From assembly GCA_964498075.1 (NCBI GenBank), contig CAZCGA010000039.1:1-46150 (forward strand): 46,150 bases of DNA. The letters are read 5' to 3'. This stretch comes from CAZCGA01 sp964498075. GTDB taxonomy: Bacteria; Desulfobacterota; Binatia; HRBIN30. A program made the position numbers and the translations under genes. The notes beneath the pieces are model-generated. The model did not search any database. It was not told the origin of the DNA and was given only the letters and a program-made list of their open reading frames with translations. Positions 24,621 to 33,190 of this stretch are shown here, one piece after another. How positions within the stretch are numbered: position 1 is the first letter of the stretch; each line of letters opens with the position of its first letter.

Positions 24621-25378
24621 CAGATCAAACAATAGCCGCCGTCGGCAAACATCGTCTGGCCAGTGACGAAGCGCGACTCTTCGCTGGCGAGGAACACTGC
24701 AACCGGGGCGATGTCGGTCTCGGGATCACCGAGCCGCGGGATCGCCTTCTGCGCGTTGCGGCGCTTGAACTCCTCCGGATCGCGCTCGATGAACTCCTGG
24801 CCGCGCTTGGAGAGCGCGCCGGGGGCGATGCAGTTCACCGTGATGCCCTGCTGTCCCCACTCGCGTGCCGCAGTCTTGGTGAGAGCGCGAATGCCTTCTT
24901 TGGTTGCGTTGTAGTCGCCCAGCCCCGGCTCGCCGCGGAACCCGGCAGAAGAAACGAAGTTGATGACGCGCCCGTAGCCCTTCGCCGCCATGAGCGGGTA
25001 GACCGATTGCATGCACCACAGTGTGCCCTTCACACCGGAGATCCAGAAGATGTCCACCTGCTCGCTGGTCAGCTCGGCAATCGGTGTGCGTGCATGCATC
25101 CCTTGCGCGTTGTTGACGAGGATGTCGACGGTACCGAAGCGCTGCACGGCTTCATCCACCATGCTCCGTACTTGATCCTGCTGACCGACGTCGGTCGCCA
25201 GGCCGACGGCCTCACCGCCGGCGGCGACGATCTCCCCGGCCGTGCGCACGGCGCGGTGCTCCTTCAGCTCGGCGATCACCACCTTGGCACCCTCGCGTGC
25301 GAAGACCAGGGCGATGCCGCGGCCGATGCCTTGGCCGGCGCCAGTGACGATTGCCACCCTGTTGTTAAGACGACCCAC
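24620..25378 (-). CDS. Short-chain dehydrogenase/reductase
   Basis: 252-residue classical SDR: TGAGQGIGRGIALVF, VVIAELKEH (acidic residue after beta-2, so NAD is likely), NNAQGMHAR, INFVSSAGFRG with the catalytic Ser, YNATK in GDYNATKEG, and CIAPGALSKRG. It ends FVTGQTMFADGGYCLI. The start is a GTG at 25378 (VGRLNNRVAIVTGAG) with GAGAGG upstream. The much longer open frame that continues into the amidase gene is not real coding. Middle gene of the amidase-SDR-SDR run. Confidence 0.87.
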   Translation of the reverse strand: MGRLNNRVAIVTGAGQGIGRGIALVFAREGAKVVIAELKEHRAVRTAGEIVAAGGEAVGLATDVGQQDQVRSMVDEAVQRFGTVDILVNNAQGMHARTPIAELTSEQVDIFWISGVKGTLWCMQSVYPLMAAKGYGRVINFVSSAGFRGEPGLGDYNATKEGIRALTKTAAREWGQQGITVNCIAPGALSKRGQEFIERDPEEFKRRNAQKAIPRLGDPETDIAPVAVFLASEESRFVTGQTMFADGGYCLI

Positions 25379-25424
25379 CCTCGTGCCTCTCGGAGCGCTG
25401 GATATCAACTCGGCGAAGCACGCT

Positions 25425-26864
25425 TCAAGCGCACACGGCCGGGCGTCGCTGCGCCCACGGCCGGGCTTGCTCCAGCTGCGCGGCGACGCGGATGAGCAGG
25501 TCCTCGCGGCCGTAGGCGGCGACCAGCTGCACGCCGATGGGCAGACCGGCGTCGTTCCAGTACAGCGGCAGCGAGATCGCCGGCTGGCCGGTGACGTTGA
25601 ACGGCGATGTGAACGTGCTGAACGGCGCGGCGCGGTAGAACCCGGCGAGCGGGTTGTCCGGCGACGACGCGAACGATCCGAGCAGCGGCGGCGGTTCGGC
25701 TTCGGTCGGTGTGAGCAGCAGGTCGAAGCCGTCGGCCCACCACTGCGCGACCGCGCGCGTTTGCTGATGGGCGCATTCGAGGGCGTGCAGGTAGTCGCGT
25801 CCTGAAAGCTGGCGTCCCATCTCGGCCACCGCCCAGGTGCCGCCTTCCACGTCGCCGGCACCGATCGCGCGACCGGTCTTCTCGCTCCACGCCTCAAGCG
25901 CCCGCGCCGTCGCACAGGTGATGAGCGTGGCGAAGGCGCGGGTCAGCTCTGGGTTTTCCAGCGCCTGCGGATGCGTCCGTTCGACGACGTGGCCGAGCGA
26001 ATCGAGTTGGCGCGCGACGTCCTCCGCAGCGGCGACGCAGTCGCGGTGCACCGGCATGCCGCCGGGGGCGCGCAGCATCATGCCGATGCGCAGCCGCCCG
26101 GGATCGGCGCCGACCTCGGCACTGAACGGGCGCACCGGCGGCGGCGCCGTGTACGGATCGCCGGGCATCGGCCCGGCGAGCACGTCGAGGATCGTGGCGG
26201 TGTCGCGCACCGAGCGGGTCACCGAGTTCTCCACGGCGCAGCCACCCCACCGTTCTCCAACGTCCGGGCCGAGCGAGATGCGGCCGCGCGACGTCTTCAG
26301 CCCGACCAGGCCGCATTGGCTCGCGGGGATGCGGATCGAGCCACCGCCATCGGTAGCGTGCGCTGCGGGTACCATACCGGCAGCCACCGCCGCCGCGGCG
26401 CCGCCGCTCGATCCGCCGGGCGAGCGTGCCGGGTCCCACGGATTGCGAGTCGGGCCATACGCCTCCGGCTCCGTCGTCGGCTGCAGGCCGAGCTCGGGGG
26501 TGTTCGTCTTGCCGAGCAGCACGAAGCCCGCGGCGCGCAGCTTCGCAACCAGGTAGGTATCCTGCGCTTCGACCCAGCGGGCGTCGCGCAGGAAGCGCAT
26601 ACCGGCGTGGAAGGGATCGCCGGCGGAGTGCGCGCCGAGATCCTTCAGCAGGTACGGCACGCCGCGGAACGGCCCCTCGGGCAACTGCGGCGACTTCGCC
26701 AGAGCGCGGGCTTTGTCGAAGGTGGGCGTGATCACCGCGTTGAGCCGAGGATTGAGGCGCTCGATCCGCGCGATCGCCGCATCGACCAATTCCAGCGGGC
26801 TCAGCTCGCGCCGCTGTACCAGCTCCGCCTGTCCTACTGCGTCGATCCATGTCAGCTCGGTCAT
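25425..26864 (-). CDS. Amidase signature family hydrolase
   Basis: 479 residues. The Ser-Ser-Lys catalytic set is complete: Lys in PYLLKDLGA, first Ser in SPGGSSGGAAAAVAAG and second Ser in DGGGSIRIPAS. GKTNTPELGL and NPWDPARSPGG support the family. The C-terminal PFNVTGQPAISLPL is conserved. The start MTELTWID at 26864 has GGGAGA/CGGAAG-type purine-rich Shine-Dalgarno sequence upstream; the longer open frame to 27566 crosses the divergent gene and is rejected. The substrate (amide or carbamate) cannot be named. First gene of a run with two SDRs and divergent from a luciferase-like gene, suggesting a small catabolic locus. Confidence 0.92.
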   Translation of the reverse strand: MTELTWIDAVGQAELVQRRELSPLELVDAAIARIERLNPRLNAVITPTFDKARALAKSPQLPEGPFRGVPYLLKDLGAHSAGDPFHAGMRFLRDARWVEAQDTYLVAKLRAAGFVLLGKTNTPELGLQPTTEPEAYGPTRNPWDPARSPGGSSGGAAAAVAAGMVPAAHATDGGGSIRIPASQCGLVGLKTSRGRISLGPDVGERWGGCAVENSVTRSVRDTATILDVLAGPMPGDPYTAPPPVRPFSAEVGADPGRLRIGMMLRAPGGMPVHRDCVAAAEDVARQLDSLGHVVERTHPQALENPELTRAFATLITCATARALEAWSEKTGRAIGAGDVEGGTWAVAEMGRQLSGRDYLHALECAHQQTRAVAQWWADGFDLLLTPTEAEPPPLLGSFASSPDNPLAGFYRAAPFSTFTSPFNVTGQPAISLPLYWNDAGLPIGVQLVAAYGREDLLIRVAAQLEQARPWAQRRPAVCA

Positions 26865-26999
26865 CTTCCGTCTCTCCCGCGCTTCACGCCCCACGCCTTC
26901 CGTTCTCTTCGCGCCGTAGCTTTCGTATGGATGGCAGACCGGTGTCAACCCCGCGTGCGCGTAGTCGACTCCCGACGGCGTTCGTAGTAGAGCCGGCGC

Positions 27000-27860
27000 A
27001 TGAAATTCGGACTCATGTACGCCAATGTCGGACCGTTTGCTTCCCCCGAGCTTTTGACCCATCTCGCGACCACCGCCGAGCGCGTCGGCCTGGAGTCCAT
27101 CTGGGCGGTCGAGCACGTCGTCATTCCCGTCGGTTACAAGTCGGCCTACCCGTACGACCCGTCGGGCCGCATGCCGGCGCCGGAGCAGCTGCCGATCCCG
27201 GACCCGTTGTTGTCGCTGTGCTACGCCGCCGCGGTGACCAAGACGCTCCGCCTGGGCACCGGGATTCTCATCCTGCCGCAGCGTCATCCGCTGTACGTCG
27301 CGAAGGAGGTGGCGACGCTCGACGTGCTGTCGCACGGGCGGGTTCTGCTGGGTATCGGCATAGGCTGGCTGGCGGAGGAGTTCGAGGCCCTCGGCATTCC
27401 GTTTGCGACGCGCGCCGCGTGCACGGCGGAAGCGGTGCGTGCCATGCGCGCGTTGTGGAAGGACGAGGCCAGCGCGTTCGAGGGGAAGTTCTTCCGTTGG
27501 GGCCCGCTGGAGTCGCATCCGAAGCCGGTGCAGAAGCCGGGTCCACCGATCATCGTCGGCGGCCACACCGAAGGAGCGGCGCGGCGCGCGGCGCGCTACG
27601 GCGACGGGTTCTATCCCGGTGTCACCGACGATGCGCAGCTGGAGCGACTGCTCGGTGTCATGCGCGAGGAGTGCCGGAAGGTCGGGCGCGACCCGGCTGC
27701 CATCGAGATCACCTCGGGCCGCGGCGCACCCGAGGCCGACAGCGTCAAGCGCCTGGCCGATCGCGGCGTGTCGCGCTTCGTCCTCCCGCCTCCGGCATTC
27801 GATGCCGACGGTCTCACCGCCGGCCTCGAGCGGATCGGCGACCTGATCGCGCGTCTGTAA
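27000..27860 (+). CDS. LLM-class (F420-type) oxidoreductase
   Basis: 286-residue luciferase-like TIM barrel: MKFGLMYANVGPFASPEL, AERVGLESIWAVEHVVIP, TKTLRLGTGILILPQRHP, and the signature KEVATLDVLSHGRVLLGIGIGWLAEEFEALG. PPIIVGGHTEGAARRAARYGDGFYP and ADRGVSRFVLPPP follow. The short length and the GIGIGWLAEEF block resemble F420-dependent subfamilies. No F420 biosynthesis gene is in the window to confirm the cofactor. It is divergent from the amidase gene with 135 bp between. Confidence 0.88.
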   Translation: MKFGLMYANVGPFASPELLTHLATTAERVGLESIWAVEHVVIPVGYKSAYPYDPSGRMPAPEQLPIPDPLLSLCYAAAVTKTLRLGTGILILPQRHPLYVAKEVATLDVLSHGRVLLGIGIGWLAEEFEALGIPFATRAACTAEAVRAMRALWKDEASAFEGKFFRWGPLESHPKPVQKPGPPIIVGGHTEGAARRAARYGDGFYPGVTDDAQLERLLGVMREECRKVGRDPAAIEITSGRGAPEADSVKRLADRGVSRFVLPPPAFDADGLTAGLERIGDLIARL

Positions 27861-27919
27861 GGTCTATTGACGGGGGCTCCAGCATCGATCGCGGACTTTC
27901 AGCGATCACAGGGCGAGCG

Positions 27920-28165
27920 TCAGCTGCGCGGGAAGATGATGCTCCGGCCCGGCGCGGTCCACTCCCAGCTCCAACCGGTCTCGAGCAGCCGCGGGTCCGT
28001 CACCTGGAAGAAGGCCTTGGTGCGCGCGCGTGGGCCGCTCGGCGCGTCCGCCACGATGCGAAACCGCCGACCACGGCGCGCAATGATCACCGGCTCGCCC
28101 CGCTCCGCGCGATCGAACGCGCCGGCCAAGTGCTCGCGCAAATCAGATACGCTGTACTGCTTCAT
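27920..28165 (-). CDS. Orphan Phd/YefM-type antitoxin-like protein
   Basis: 81 residues. MKQYSVSDLREHLAGAFDRAERGEPVIIARRGRRFRIV is the DNA-binding N-terminal fold of Phd/YefM antitoxins. The C-terminal 35 residues (FFQVTDPRLLETGWSWEWTAPG) would normally bind a toxin. No toxin ORF (Doc, RelE or VapC type) is adjacent: downstream lies only 59 bp before the luciferase-like stop, and upstream lies the operator and a divergent SDR. The ATG at 28165 is chosen because the conserved domain starts there; longer extensions are not supported. It may be an orphan regulator. Confidence 0.7.
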   Translation of the reverse strand: MKQYSVSDLREHLAGAFDRAERGEPVIIARRGRRFRIVADAPSGPRARTKAFFQVTDPRLLETGWSWEWTAPGRSIIFPRS

Positions 28166-28166
28166 G

Positions 28167-28182
28167 GATGTACAGATGTACA
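28167..28182. promoter_or_regulatory. Tandem GATGTACA repeat, possible operator
   Basis: Two perfect direct copies of GATGTACA; each contains the self-complementary TGTACA (28169-28174, 28177-28182). They sit 1 bp upstream of the Phd-like start codon, where no Shine-Dalgarno is seen. Position and symmetry fit an autorepression site for the antitoxin-like protein. Confidence 0.45.
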
Positions 28183-28335
28183 AGAGCCCTGAGGCGGACG
28201 CAAACCAAAGGAACAATCGCTTTTTCCCCGAAAGCGGGGCGGATTCGGTCGCAGCGCTTCGTGATCTGCAGAGCATCTGTGCGGTGTTCACCTGCGGAGT
28301 GGACGAGCGCGTCGCACTCGCGCTATCAAGGCCGC

Positions 28336-29145
28336 ATGGATCTTGGACTCGCCGGGGCTGCGGTGTGCGTAGAGGGTGGCACCAAGGGTATGGGGCGCGC
28401 AGCGGCGGAGTGCTTCGCGCGCGACGGCGCGCGCCTGGTGGTGTTGGCGCGCGGGCAAGCTGGTATTGATGAGACGGTCGAGGCGCTGCGGCGGCTCGGG
28501 AGCCCGGACGCGTGGGGGATCCCGGTCGACCTCGTGCAACCGGCCACGATCGATGCGGCCTTCGCCGCGATCGACCGCCGCTGGGGCGAGCTCAACACGC
28601 TGGTGAACGCCGCCGGACCCGGCGCGAGCCTGTCGACCTTCGACGCCATCGACGACGCCGAGTGGCTTCAGAGCTACGAGGTCGGCGCGCTCTCCGCGGT
28701 GCGCTGCACGCGCGCCGCGCTGCCGCTGCTGCGCAAGGCGCAGTGGGCGCGCGTGGTCAACGTCTCGGCGCACTCGACCAAGCGCCAGGGCGAACGGCTC
28801 GCCGCGTACACGGCGGCGAAGTCGGCGATGACCAGCATCAGCAAGAACATGTCGCTGGTGCTCGCCAAGGAGGAGATCCTGGTCAACACGGTCTCGCCCG
28901 GCTCGTTCGCGTCGGCGAGCTTCAAGGCGGCGATGCGCCGGCTGCCTCCCGAGCGCGGGCTCGACCCGGAGAACCTCTACGACTGCATGCGCTGGATCGC
29001 CGAGGACTTCGGTCATCCGGCACACCTGCCGCGCGCCGGCGATCCGCACGAGATCGGCCCGGTGATCGCCTTCGTCGGCTCACGCGCCAACTCCTACATG
29101 ACCGGCGCCAACATCAACGTCGACGGCGGCTCGGACTTCTGCTGA
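28336..29145 (+). CDS. Short-chain dehydrogenase/reductase
   Basis: 269-residue SDR: GGTKGMGRAAAECF (cofactor loop), LVVLARGQAG (Arg after beta-2), LNTLVNAAGPG, VVNVSAHSTKRQG with the catalytic Ser, YTAAK in AAYTAAKSA, and VNTVSPGSFASASF. SYMTGANINVDGGSDF ends the protein. The ATG at 28336 matches the domain start; the longer open frame to 28168 is upstream noise. The insertion RRLPPERGLDPENLYDCMRW resembles SDRs acting on steroid- or fatty-type substrates, but this is weak. DUF2283 gene follows. Confidence 0.87.
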   Translation: MDLGLAGAAVCVEGGTKGMGRAAAECFARDGARLVVLARGQAGIDETVEALRRLGSPDAWGIPVDLVQPATIDAAFAAIDRRWGELNTLVNAAGPGASLSTFDAIDDAEWLQSYEVGALSAVRCTRAALPLLRKAQWARVVNVSAHSTKRQGERLAAYTAAKSAMTSISKNMSLVLAKEEILVNTVSPGSFASASFKAAMRRLPPERGLDPENLYDCMRWIAEDFGHPAHLPRAGDPHEIGPVIAFVGSRANSYMTGANINVDGGSDFC

Positions 29146-29210
29146 GGCGCGGGTCCGGCCACCGTCGCAGAGAGCGACGAGAAGGTCGCCAAGTATCGGG
29201 AGGCAGATTC

Positions 29211-29411
29211 ATGAAGGTTTGCTACGACCCGAGGACGGACACGTTGAGTGTCATCCTCCGTGACGGCGTCGTGATCGCGGAGAGTGACGAGGACAAGCCG
29301 GGCGTCATCCTCGACTACGATGCAACCGGCAATCTCGTTTCGTTGGAGATCCTCGATGCCTCGCAACGCGTCAGCGATGCTCGCAAGGTTGAGTTCCAGC
29401 TGGCGGAGTGA
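29211..29411 (+). CDS. DUF2283 family protein
   Basis: 66 residues matching the small DUF2283 fold: MKVCYDPRTDTLSVILRDG, followed by the conserved DKPGVILDYDATGNLVSLEIL and a short helix. GGGAGG at 29199-29204, 7 bases before the ATG, supports translation. Such proteins are often found near toxin-antitoxin genes and have no known activity. The neighbouring orphan Phd-like gene is about 1 kb away on the other side of the SDR. Confidence 0.8.
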   Translation: MKVCYDPRTDTLSVILRDGVVIAESDEDKPGVILDYDATGNLVSLEILDASQRVSDARKVEFQLAE

Positions 29412-29432
29412 AGGGACCAGACCGCGGAAGTG

Positions 29433-30584
29433 CTACCGCTCCAGCGCCGCGTACACTGCATCGATCAGCGCCGTCGCCGTCGCCACCAGCGGCAACGGCT
29501 GGGCGTGCATCTGGTTCATGACGTAGCCGAAGCCCAGGCGCGCGTCCGGGTCGGCGAAGCCGACGGAGCCGCCGGCGCCGGTGCAGCCGAAGGCGCGCGG
29601 GTTCGGGCCGAACGGGGTCTCCGGCGCGGTCAGCATGAAGCCGAGCCCCATGCGTCCGGGGAGACCCATGATCAGGTCGACGCCGCACGCCTGCTCCACG
29701 GTCGCCCGCGCGATCGCTTCCGGGCGCAGGAGCCCCTCACCGCCGCAGGCGAGCGCGCCGTACACGCGCGCCAGGGCGCGCCCCGTTCCGTGCCCGTTGA
29801 CCGCCGGCAGCTCCGCGGCACGCCAGGCGCGCGTGTTGACGACGTCCGCAGAGCGCGGCGGGTTGAAGAAGACCTTCGAGAGCATCGACTCCGGATCCTG
29901 CAAAGCCTTGAGCATCGCCTCGGTCAACGGGGGCGGCGGGCCGGGAGTGACCGCCGCAACCCGCGCGTCGTGCTCGGCGGCGAGACCGATGTGGAAGTCC
30001 AGCCCCAGCGGCCGCGCCACTTCGTCGCGGAAGAACGTTCCCACACTCTTGCCGCTGACGCGCCGCACCACTTCGCCGACGAGCCATCCGTAGGTGAAGG
30101 GATGATAGCCCAGGCGCGTGCCCGGCTCCCACCACGGCTCCTGCTCGGCGAGCGCCGCGGTCATCGTACCCCACTCGAACAGCGCCTCCGGCGCCAGCGG
30201 CTTCTTGATGGCCGGCAACCCGGCACGGTGACTCAGCAGGTAGTGCACCGGCAACTCCGCCTTGCCGGCTTGCGCGAACTCCGGCCAGTAGCGCGCCACC
30301 GGCGCATCGAGATCGAGGACCCCGCGGTCGGCTAGGATGTGCGCACACAGCGCCGTCATGCCCTTGGTGACGGAGAACACGTTGACGATCGTGTCGCGCT
30401 GCCACGGCCGCGTGCGCGCCGCGTCGGCGTGCCCGGCCCAGAGGTCGACGACCGGGCGGCCGTCGAGCGTGACCGCCACGGCCGCGCCCACCTCACCGCG
30501 GGCGGCGAAGTTCTCCGCGAACGCGGCGCGCACCGCCGCGAATCGGGGATCGCACTCGCCGTGGATGTCAATGCGTGTCGACAT
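29433..30584 (-). CDS. Serine hydrolase of the beta-lactamase/esterase (class C-like) family
   Basis: 383 residues. The active-site S-x-x-K is in NVFSVTKGMTAL (S71, K74), followed by LDLDAPVARYWPEF, PVHYLLSHRAGLPA, YHPFTYGWLVGEVVRRVSGKSVG (Tyr region) and a C-terminal FGCTGAGGSVGFADP. The N-terminus EVGAAVAVTLDGRPVVDLWAG is typical of EstB-like esterases. No signal peptide is seen, so an intracellular esterase is more likely than an antibiotic lactamase. The start at 30584 overlaps the stop of the truncated amidase by 17 bp. Confidence 0.88.
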   Translation of the reverse strand: MSTRIDIHGECDPRFAAVRAAFAENFAARGEVGAAVAVTLDGRPVVDLWAGHADAARTRPWQRDTIVNVFSVTKGMTALCAHILADRGVLDLDAPVARYWPEFAQAGKAELPVHYLLSHRAGLPAIKKPLAPEALFEWGTMTAALAEQEPWWEPGTRLGYHPFTYGWLVGEVVRRVSGKSVGTFFRDEVARPLGLDFHIGLAAEHDARVAAVTPGPPPPLTEAMLKALQDPESMLSKVFFNPPRSADVVNTRAWRAAELPAVNGHGTGRALARVYGALACGGEGLLRPEAIARATVEQACGVDLIMGLPGRMGLGFMLTAPETPFGPNPRAFGCTGAGGSVGFADPDARLGFGYVMNQMHAQPLPLVATATALIDAVYAALER

Positions 30585-31026
30585 CGCAGATCTCTCGAAT
30601 CCGCCGATTTCGCTGCCGAGTGAACGTCTGGCCGTCCATCGCCAGTGTCGGCAGATTGGTCTTGCCAAACACCACCGCTCCCGCGGCGAGCAAGCGACTC
30701 ACCGCCGGAGCGTCGACGGTGGGAACGTGGGCCGAATACTGGTCCGCACCGGACGTCGTACGGATGCCCGCGGTCTCGATGCAGTCCTTGATGGTCATCG
30801 GCACGCCGTGCAGCGGGCCGAGCGCGGCGGCGCGTGCGAGCGCCGCGTCGGCAGCATCGGCGCGTGTGCGGGCGCGCTCGACGTCCAACGTCACCACCGC
30901 GTTGATCGTCGGATTGAAGCGCTCGACGCGTTGCAGGTAGTACTCCAGCAGCTCGCGGCTGCTGATCTCGCGGGCACGGATCGCCGCCGCGAGCTCAATC
31001 GCTGATCGGAACGCGATGTCACTCAT
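30568..31026 (-). pseudogene. N-terminal remnant of an amidase-signature hydrolase
   Basis: 152 codons, about one third of a normal amidase. It starts MSDIAFRSAIELAAAIRARE, keeps the catalytic-Lys strand PLHGVPMTIKDCIETAG and VVFGKTNLPTLAMDG, then loses homology at QTFTRQRNRRIREICDVDTH. The Ser-rich GGSSGG motif and all following domain sequence are missing. The open frame then ends inside the hydrolase gene. A deletion is the simplest explanation. It starts 8 bp after the acyl-CoA ligase stop and precedes the serine hydrolase in the same orientation, so the mRNA is still probably continuous. Confidence 0.8.
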
Positions 31027-31034
31027 GTAATGGG

Positions 31035-32594
31035 TTACCCCTGCTTCAGCGCCCGCAAGGCGCGCTTGTCGACTTTGAACATCGGGGTCACCGGCAGCTC
31101 CGGCAGGATCGTCAACCCGTCGGGGCGCTTGAAGCTCGCCAGCTCGGCGCCGACGAAGACGCGCAGCTCCGCGAGCGTCGGCGGCGCGGCGGCGTCGCGC
31201 GGCGTGACGAACGCCCAGCCTACCTCGCCAAAGACGCGATCAGGCACGCCGATGACGGCGGCCCGCGCCACGGCCGGGTGCTTCGCCAGCAGGTCCTCGA
31301 TCTCCGCAGGGTAGACGTTGTAGCCGCCGCGGATGAACATCTCGCTCTGCCGGCCGCGCAGGTGCAGATAGCCGGCGGGGTCGAGAAAGCCGAGGTCGCC
31401 GGTGTGCACCCAGCCGTCAGTGTCGATGACCGACGCGGTTGCGTCGGGATCGCGCCAGTAGCCGCGCATCGTCGCCGGCGAGCGCACCACCACCTGGCCG
31501 ACGGCATCCGCCGGCAGTGGCTGGTTTTCGCCGTCCACGATGCGCAGCTCCACTCCCGCTGTCGGCTTGCCCACCGTCGTCGTCAGGATCTCCGGTGGAT
31601 CGTCGGGGAGTGAAGCCGTCGCGATGCCCACCTCAGTCGACGAGTAGCGCACGCTGACGGTCACCCCGAGCGTATCGCGGATGCGCCGGATCAACTCCGG
31701 CGTCGACGGAGCCCCACCGAGCAGCACGGACTTCAAGGACGAAAGATCGCGGCGCACCCGGTCCGGGTGATCGAGCAGCATGATGATCTGTGTCGGGAAG
31801 CCACCCAGGTGAGTGAGATGTTCACGCTCGATGACTTCGAGCCCCGCGGCAGGATCGAAGGCGTCGTGGATGAGCGATGTGCCGAGGTGACCGATCTGCA
31901 GTCCGATGCGCGCCATCGTGCCGATGTGCGCGAAGGAGATGCCGGCGGCGAGATGCTTCTGGAACGGGATGACGCCATCGCTGTAGCGGCGCGTGTCGAT
32001 CTCGGCGAGCGCCAAGACGTTGCGGTGCGTGTACCAGGCGCCCTTCGGGATGCCGGTCGTGCCGCTGGTGAAGACGATCGCCACCGCATCGTCCGGACGC
32101 ACGTTCACCGCAGGCGGTGGCGCTGCTGCACCGGCGACGTCCGCCACCACCTGCGCGGTACTGACGCGCAGATCACCCGCCACCACCCACACGACCTCGC
32201 GCAGCTCGGGGAGCTCGGGCCGCTGCAACTCGACCGCAGCGCGGAAGTCGGCATCGTGCCAGGTCTCGACGCCGAGCAGCAGGGTCGCGCCGGACCGTCG
32301 CAGGATGTGGCCGATCTCCGTCCGCCGGTAACGCGCGTTGATGCCCGTGGTCACCGCACCGAGACGCGCCGCCGCGAGGTAGGCAACCAAGTAGAACGGC
32401 GTCGACGGCAGCAGCAGCGCCACCACGTCGCCGTGCCCGACGCCGCGCGCCGCGAGCCCGGCGGTCATGCGGTCGGCAAGCCTGTCCCAGTCGCCATAGG
32501 TCAGGCGTTCATCGCGGTAGCGAAACGCCTCCGCGTCGGGCGCGTCGTGCGCCGCGCGGCGCAGCAGCTCAGGGAGCGTGGACGCCTGCAGCAT
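31035..32594 (-). CDS. AMP-dependent acyl-CoA synthetase/ligase
   Basis: 519 residues (from the ATG at 32594, which has GGGA 6 bases upstream; an ATG at 32606 is alternative). ANL-superfamily signatures: ATP loop VFTSGTTGIPKGAWYTHRNV, RYSSTEVGIAT, TGDLGFLDPAGYLHLRGR, FIRGGYNVYPAEIED and the catalytic Lys in TPMFKVDKRALR. It adenylates a carboxylic acid and forms its CoA thioester; fatty or aromatic acids are both possible. With the nearby SDRs and the acyl-CoA dehydrogenase this fits a beta-oxidation-like route. First gene of the minus-strand unit ligase-amidase remnant-serine hydrolase. Confidence 0.92.
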   Translation of the reverse strand: MLQASTLPELLRRAAHDAPDAEAFRYRDERLTYGDWDRLADRMTAGLAARGVGHGDVVALLLPSTPFYLVAYLAAARLGAVTTGINARYRRTEIGHILRRSGATLLLGVETWHDADFRAAVELQRPELPELREVVWVVAGDLRVSTAQVVADVAGAAAPPPAVNVRPDDAVAIVFTSGTTGIPKGAWYTHRNVLALAEIDTRRYSDGVIPFQKHLAAGISFAHIGTMARIGLQIGHLGTSLIHDAFDPAAGLEVIEREHLTHLGGFPTQIIMLLDHPDRVRRDLSSLKSVLLGGAPSTPELIRRIRDTLGVTVSVRYSSTEVGIATASLPDDPPEILTTTVGKPTAGVELRIVDGENQPLPADAVGQVVVRSPATMRGYWRDPDATASVIDTDGWVHTGDLGFLDPAGYLHLRGRQSEMFIRGGYNVYPAEIEDLLAKHPAVARAAVIGVPDRVFGEVGWAFVTPRDAAAPPTLAELRVFVGAELASFKRPDGLTILPELPVTPMFKVDKRALRALKQG

Positions 32595-32794
32595 CAGTGA
32601 TCCCATTTTGATTGCGGCAACATGATTCGCTTTCCCCAATTCGAAACGGCTCCGGCGGGTGATCCATATAATGCGAACGTCACGATTCCGCCAACCCGGA
32701 TCGTCCGCCTGATCGGCCACGGTCGCCGACCGGCTGACGGCTGTGGTACATTAGATCCAAGAGACCGAAGAAGGACGAGGGGGGGATTGGGGTC

Positions 32795-33190
32795 ATGACG
32801 CAGAAGGAAATCGAGCTCATTCTGATCCGCCAACTAGCGAGCTGCCTGGCGACACCGATGTCCATCATCGACGCCGCGGGCAATCTCGTCTTCTTCAACG
32901 AACCTGCGGAGAAGATCCTCGGGCTGCGCTTCGAGGAGACCGGCGAAATGACCCCTGCCGAATGGTCGACGGCGTGGACACCTAGCGACCTGCAAGGAAA
33001 GCCTGTGTCTCCCGACGAGTTGCCGCTCTGGATCGCGGTGAATCAGCGGCGTCCAGCACACGACCACTTTTGGATCCGTGGGCTGGACAATGTCTCGCGC
33101 TGCATCGAGACGGTCGCCTTCCCAATCGTCAGCCAGGGAGATCGATACCTGGGAGCGGTAACCATTTTCTGGGAGCGACCTTCATCATGA
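32795..33190 (+). CDS. Single PAS-domain protein
   Basis: 131 residues forming one PAS fold: MSIIDAAGNLVFFNEPAEKILGLRFEETGEM, then SPDELPLWIAVNQRRPAHDHFWI and CIETVAFPIVSQGDRYLGAVTIFW. No kinase, cyclase or DNA-binding domain is attached, so the protein probably signals through a partner. A run of G residues (gggggatt) upstream of the ATG at 32795 may serve for ribosome binding. Its stop overlaps the start of the next gene in ATGA, so PAS protein and metallo-hydrolase are made together. Confidence 0.85.
   Translation: MTQKEIELILIRQLASCLATPMSIIDAAGNLVFFNEPAEKILGLRFEETGEMTPAEWSTAWTPSDLQGKPVSPDELPLWIAVNQRRPAHDHFWIRGLDNVSRCIETVAFPIVSQGDRYLGAVTIFWERPSS

Noticed and set aside
25379..27566. Very long open frames running through both the SDR and amidase genes and into the LLM gene
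   Set aside because: GC-rich DNA leaves few stops; domain starts with ribosome binding sites define shorter genes.
29433..30584. Serine hydrolase as an antibiotic beta-lactamase
   Set aside because: No signal peptide and the EstB-like motif order suggest an esterase; resistance is not supported.
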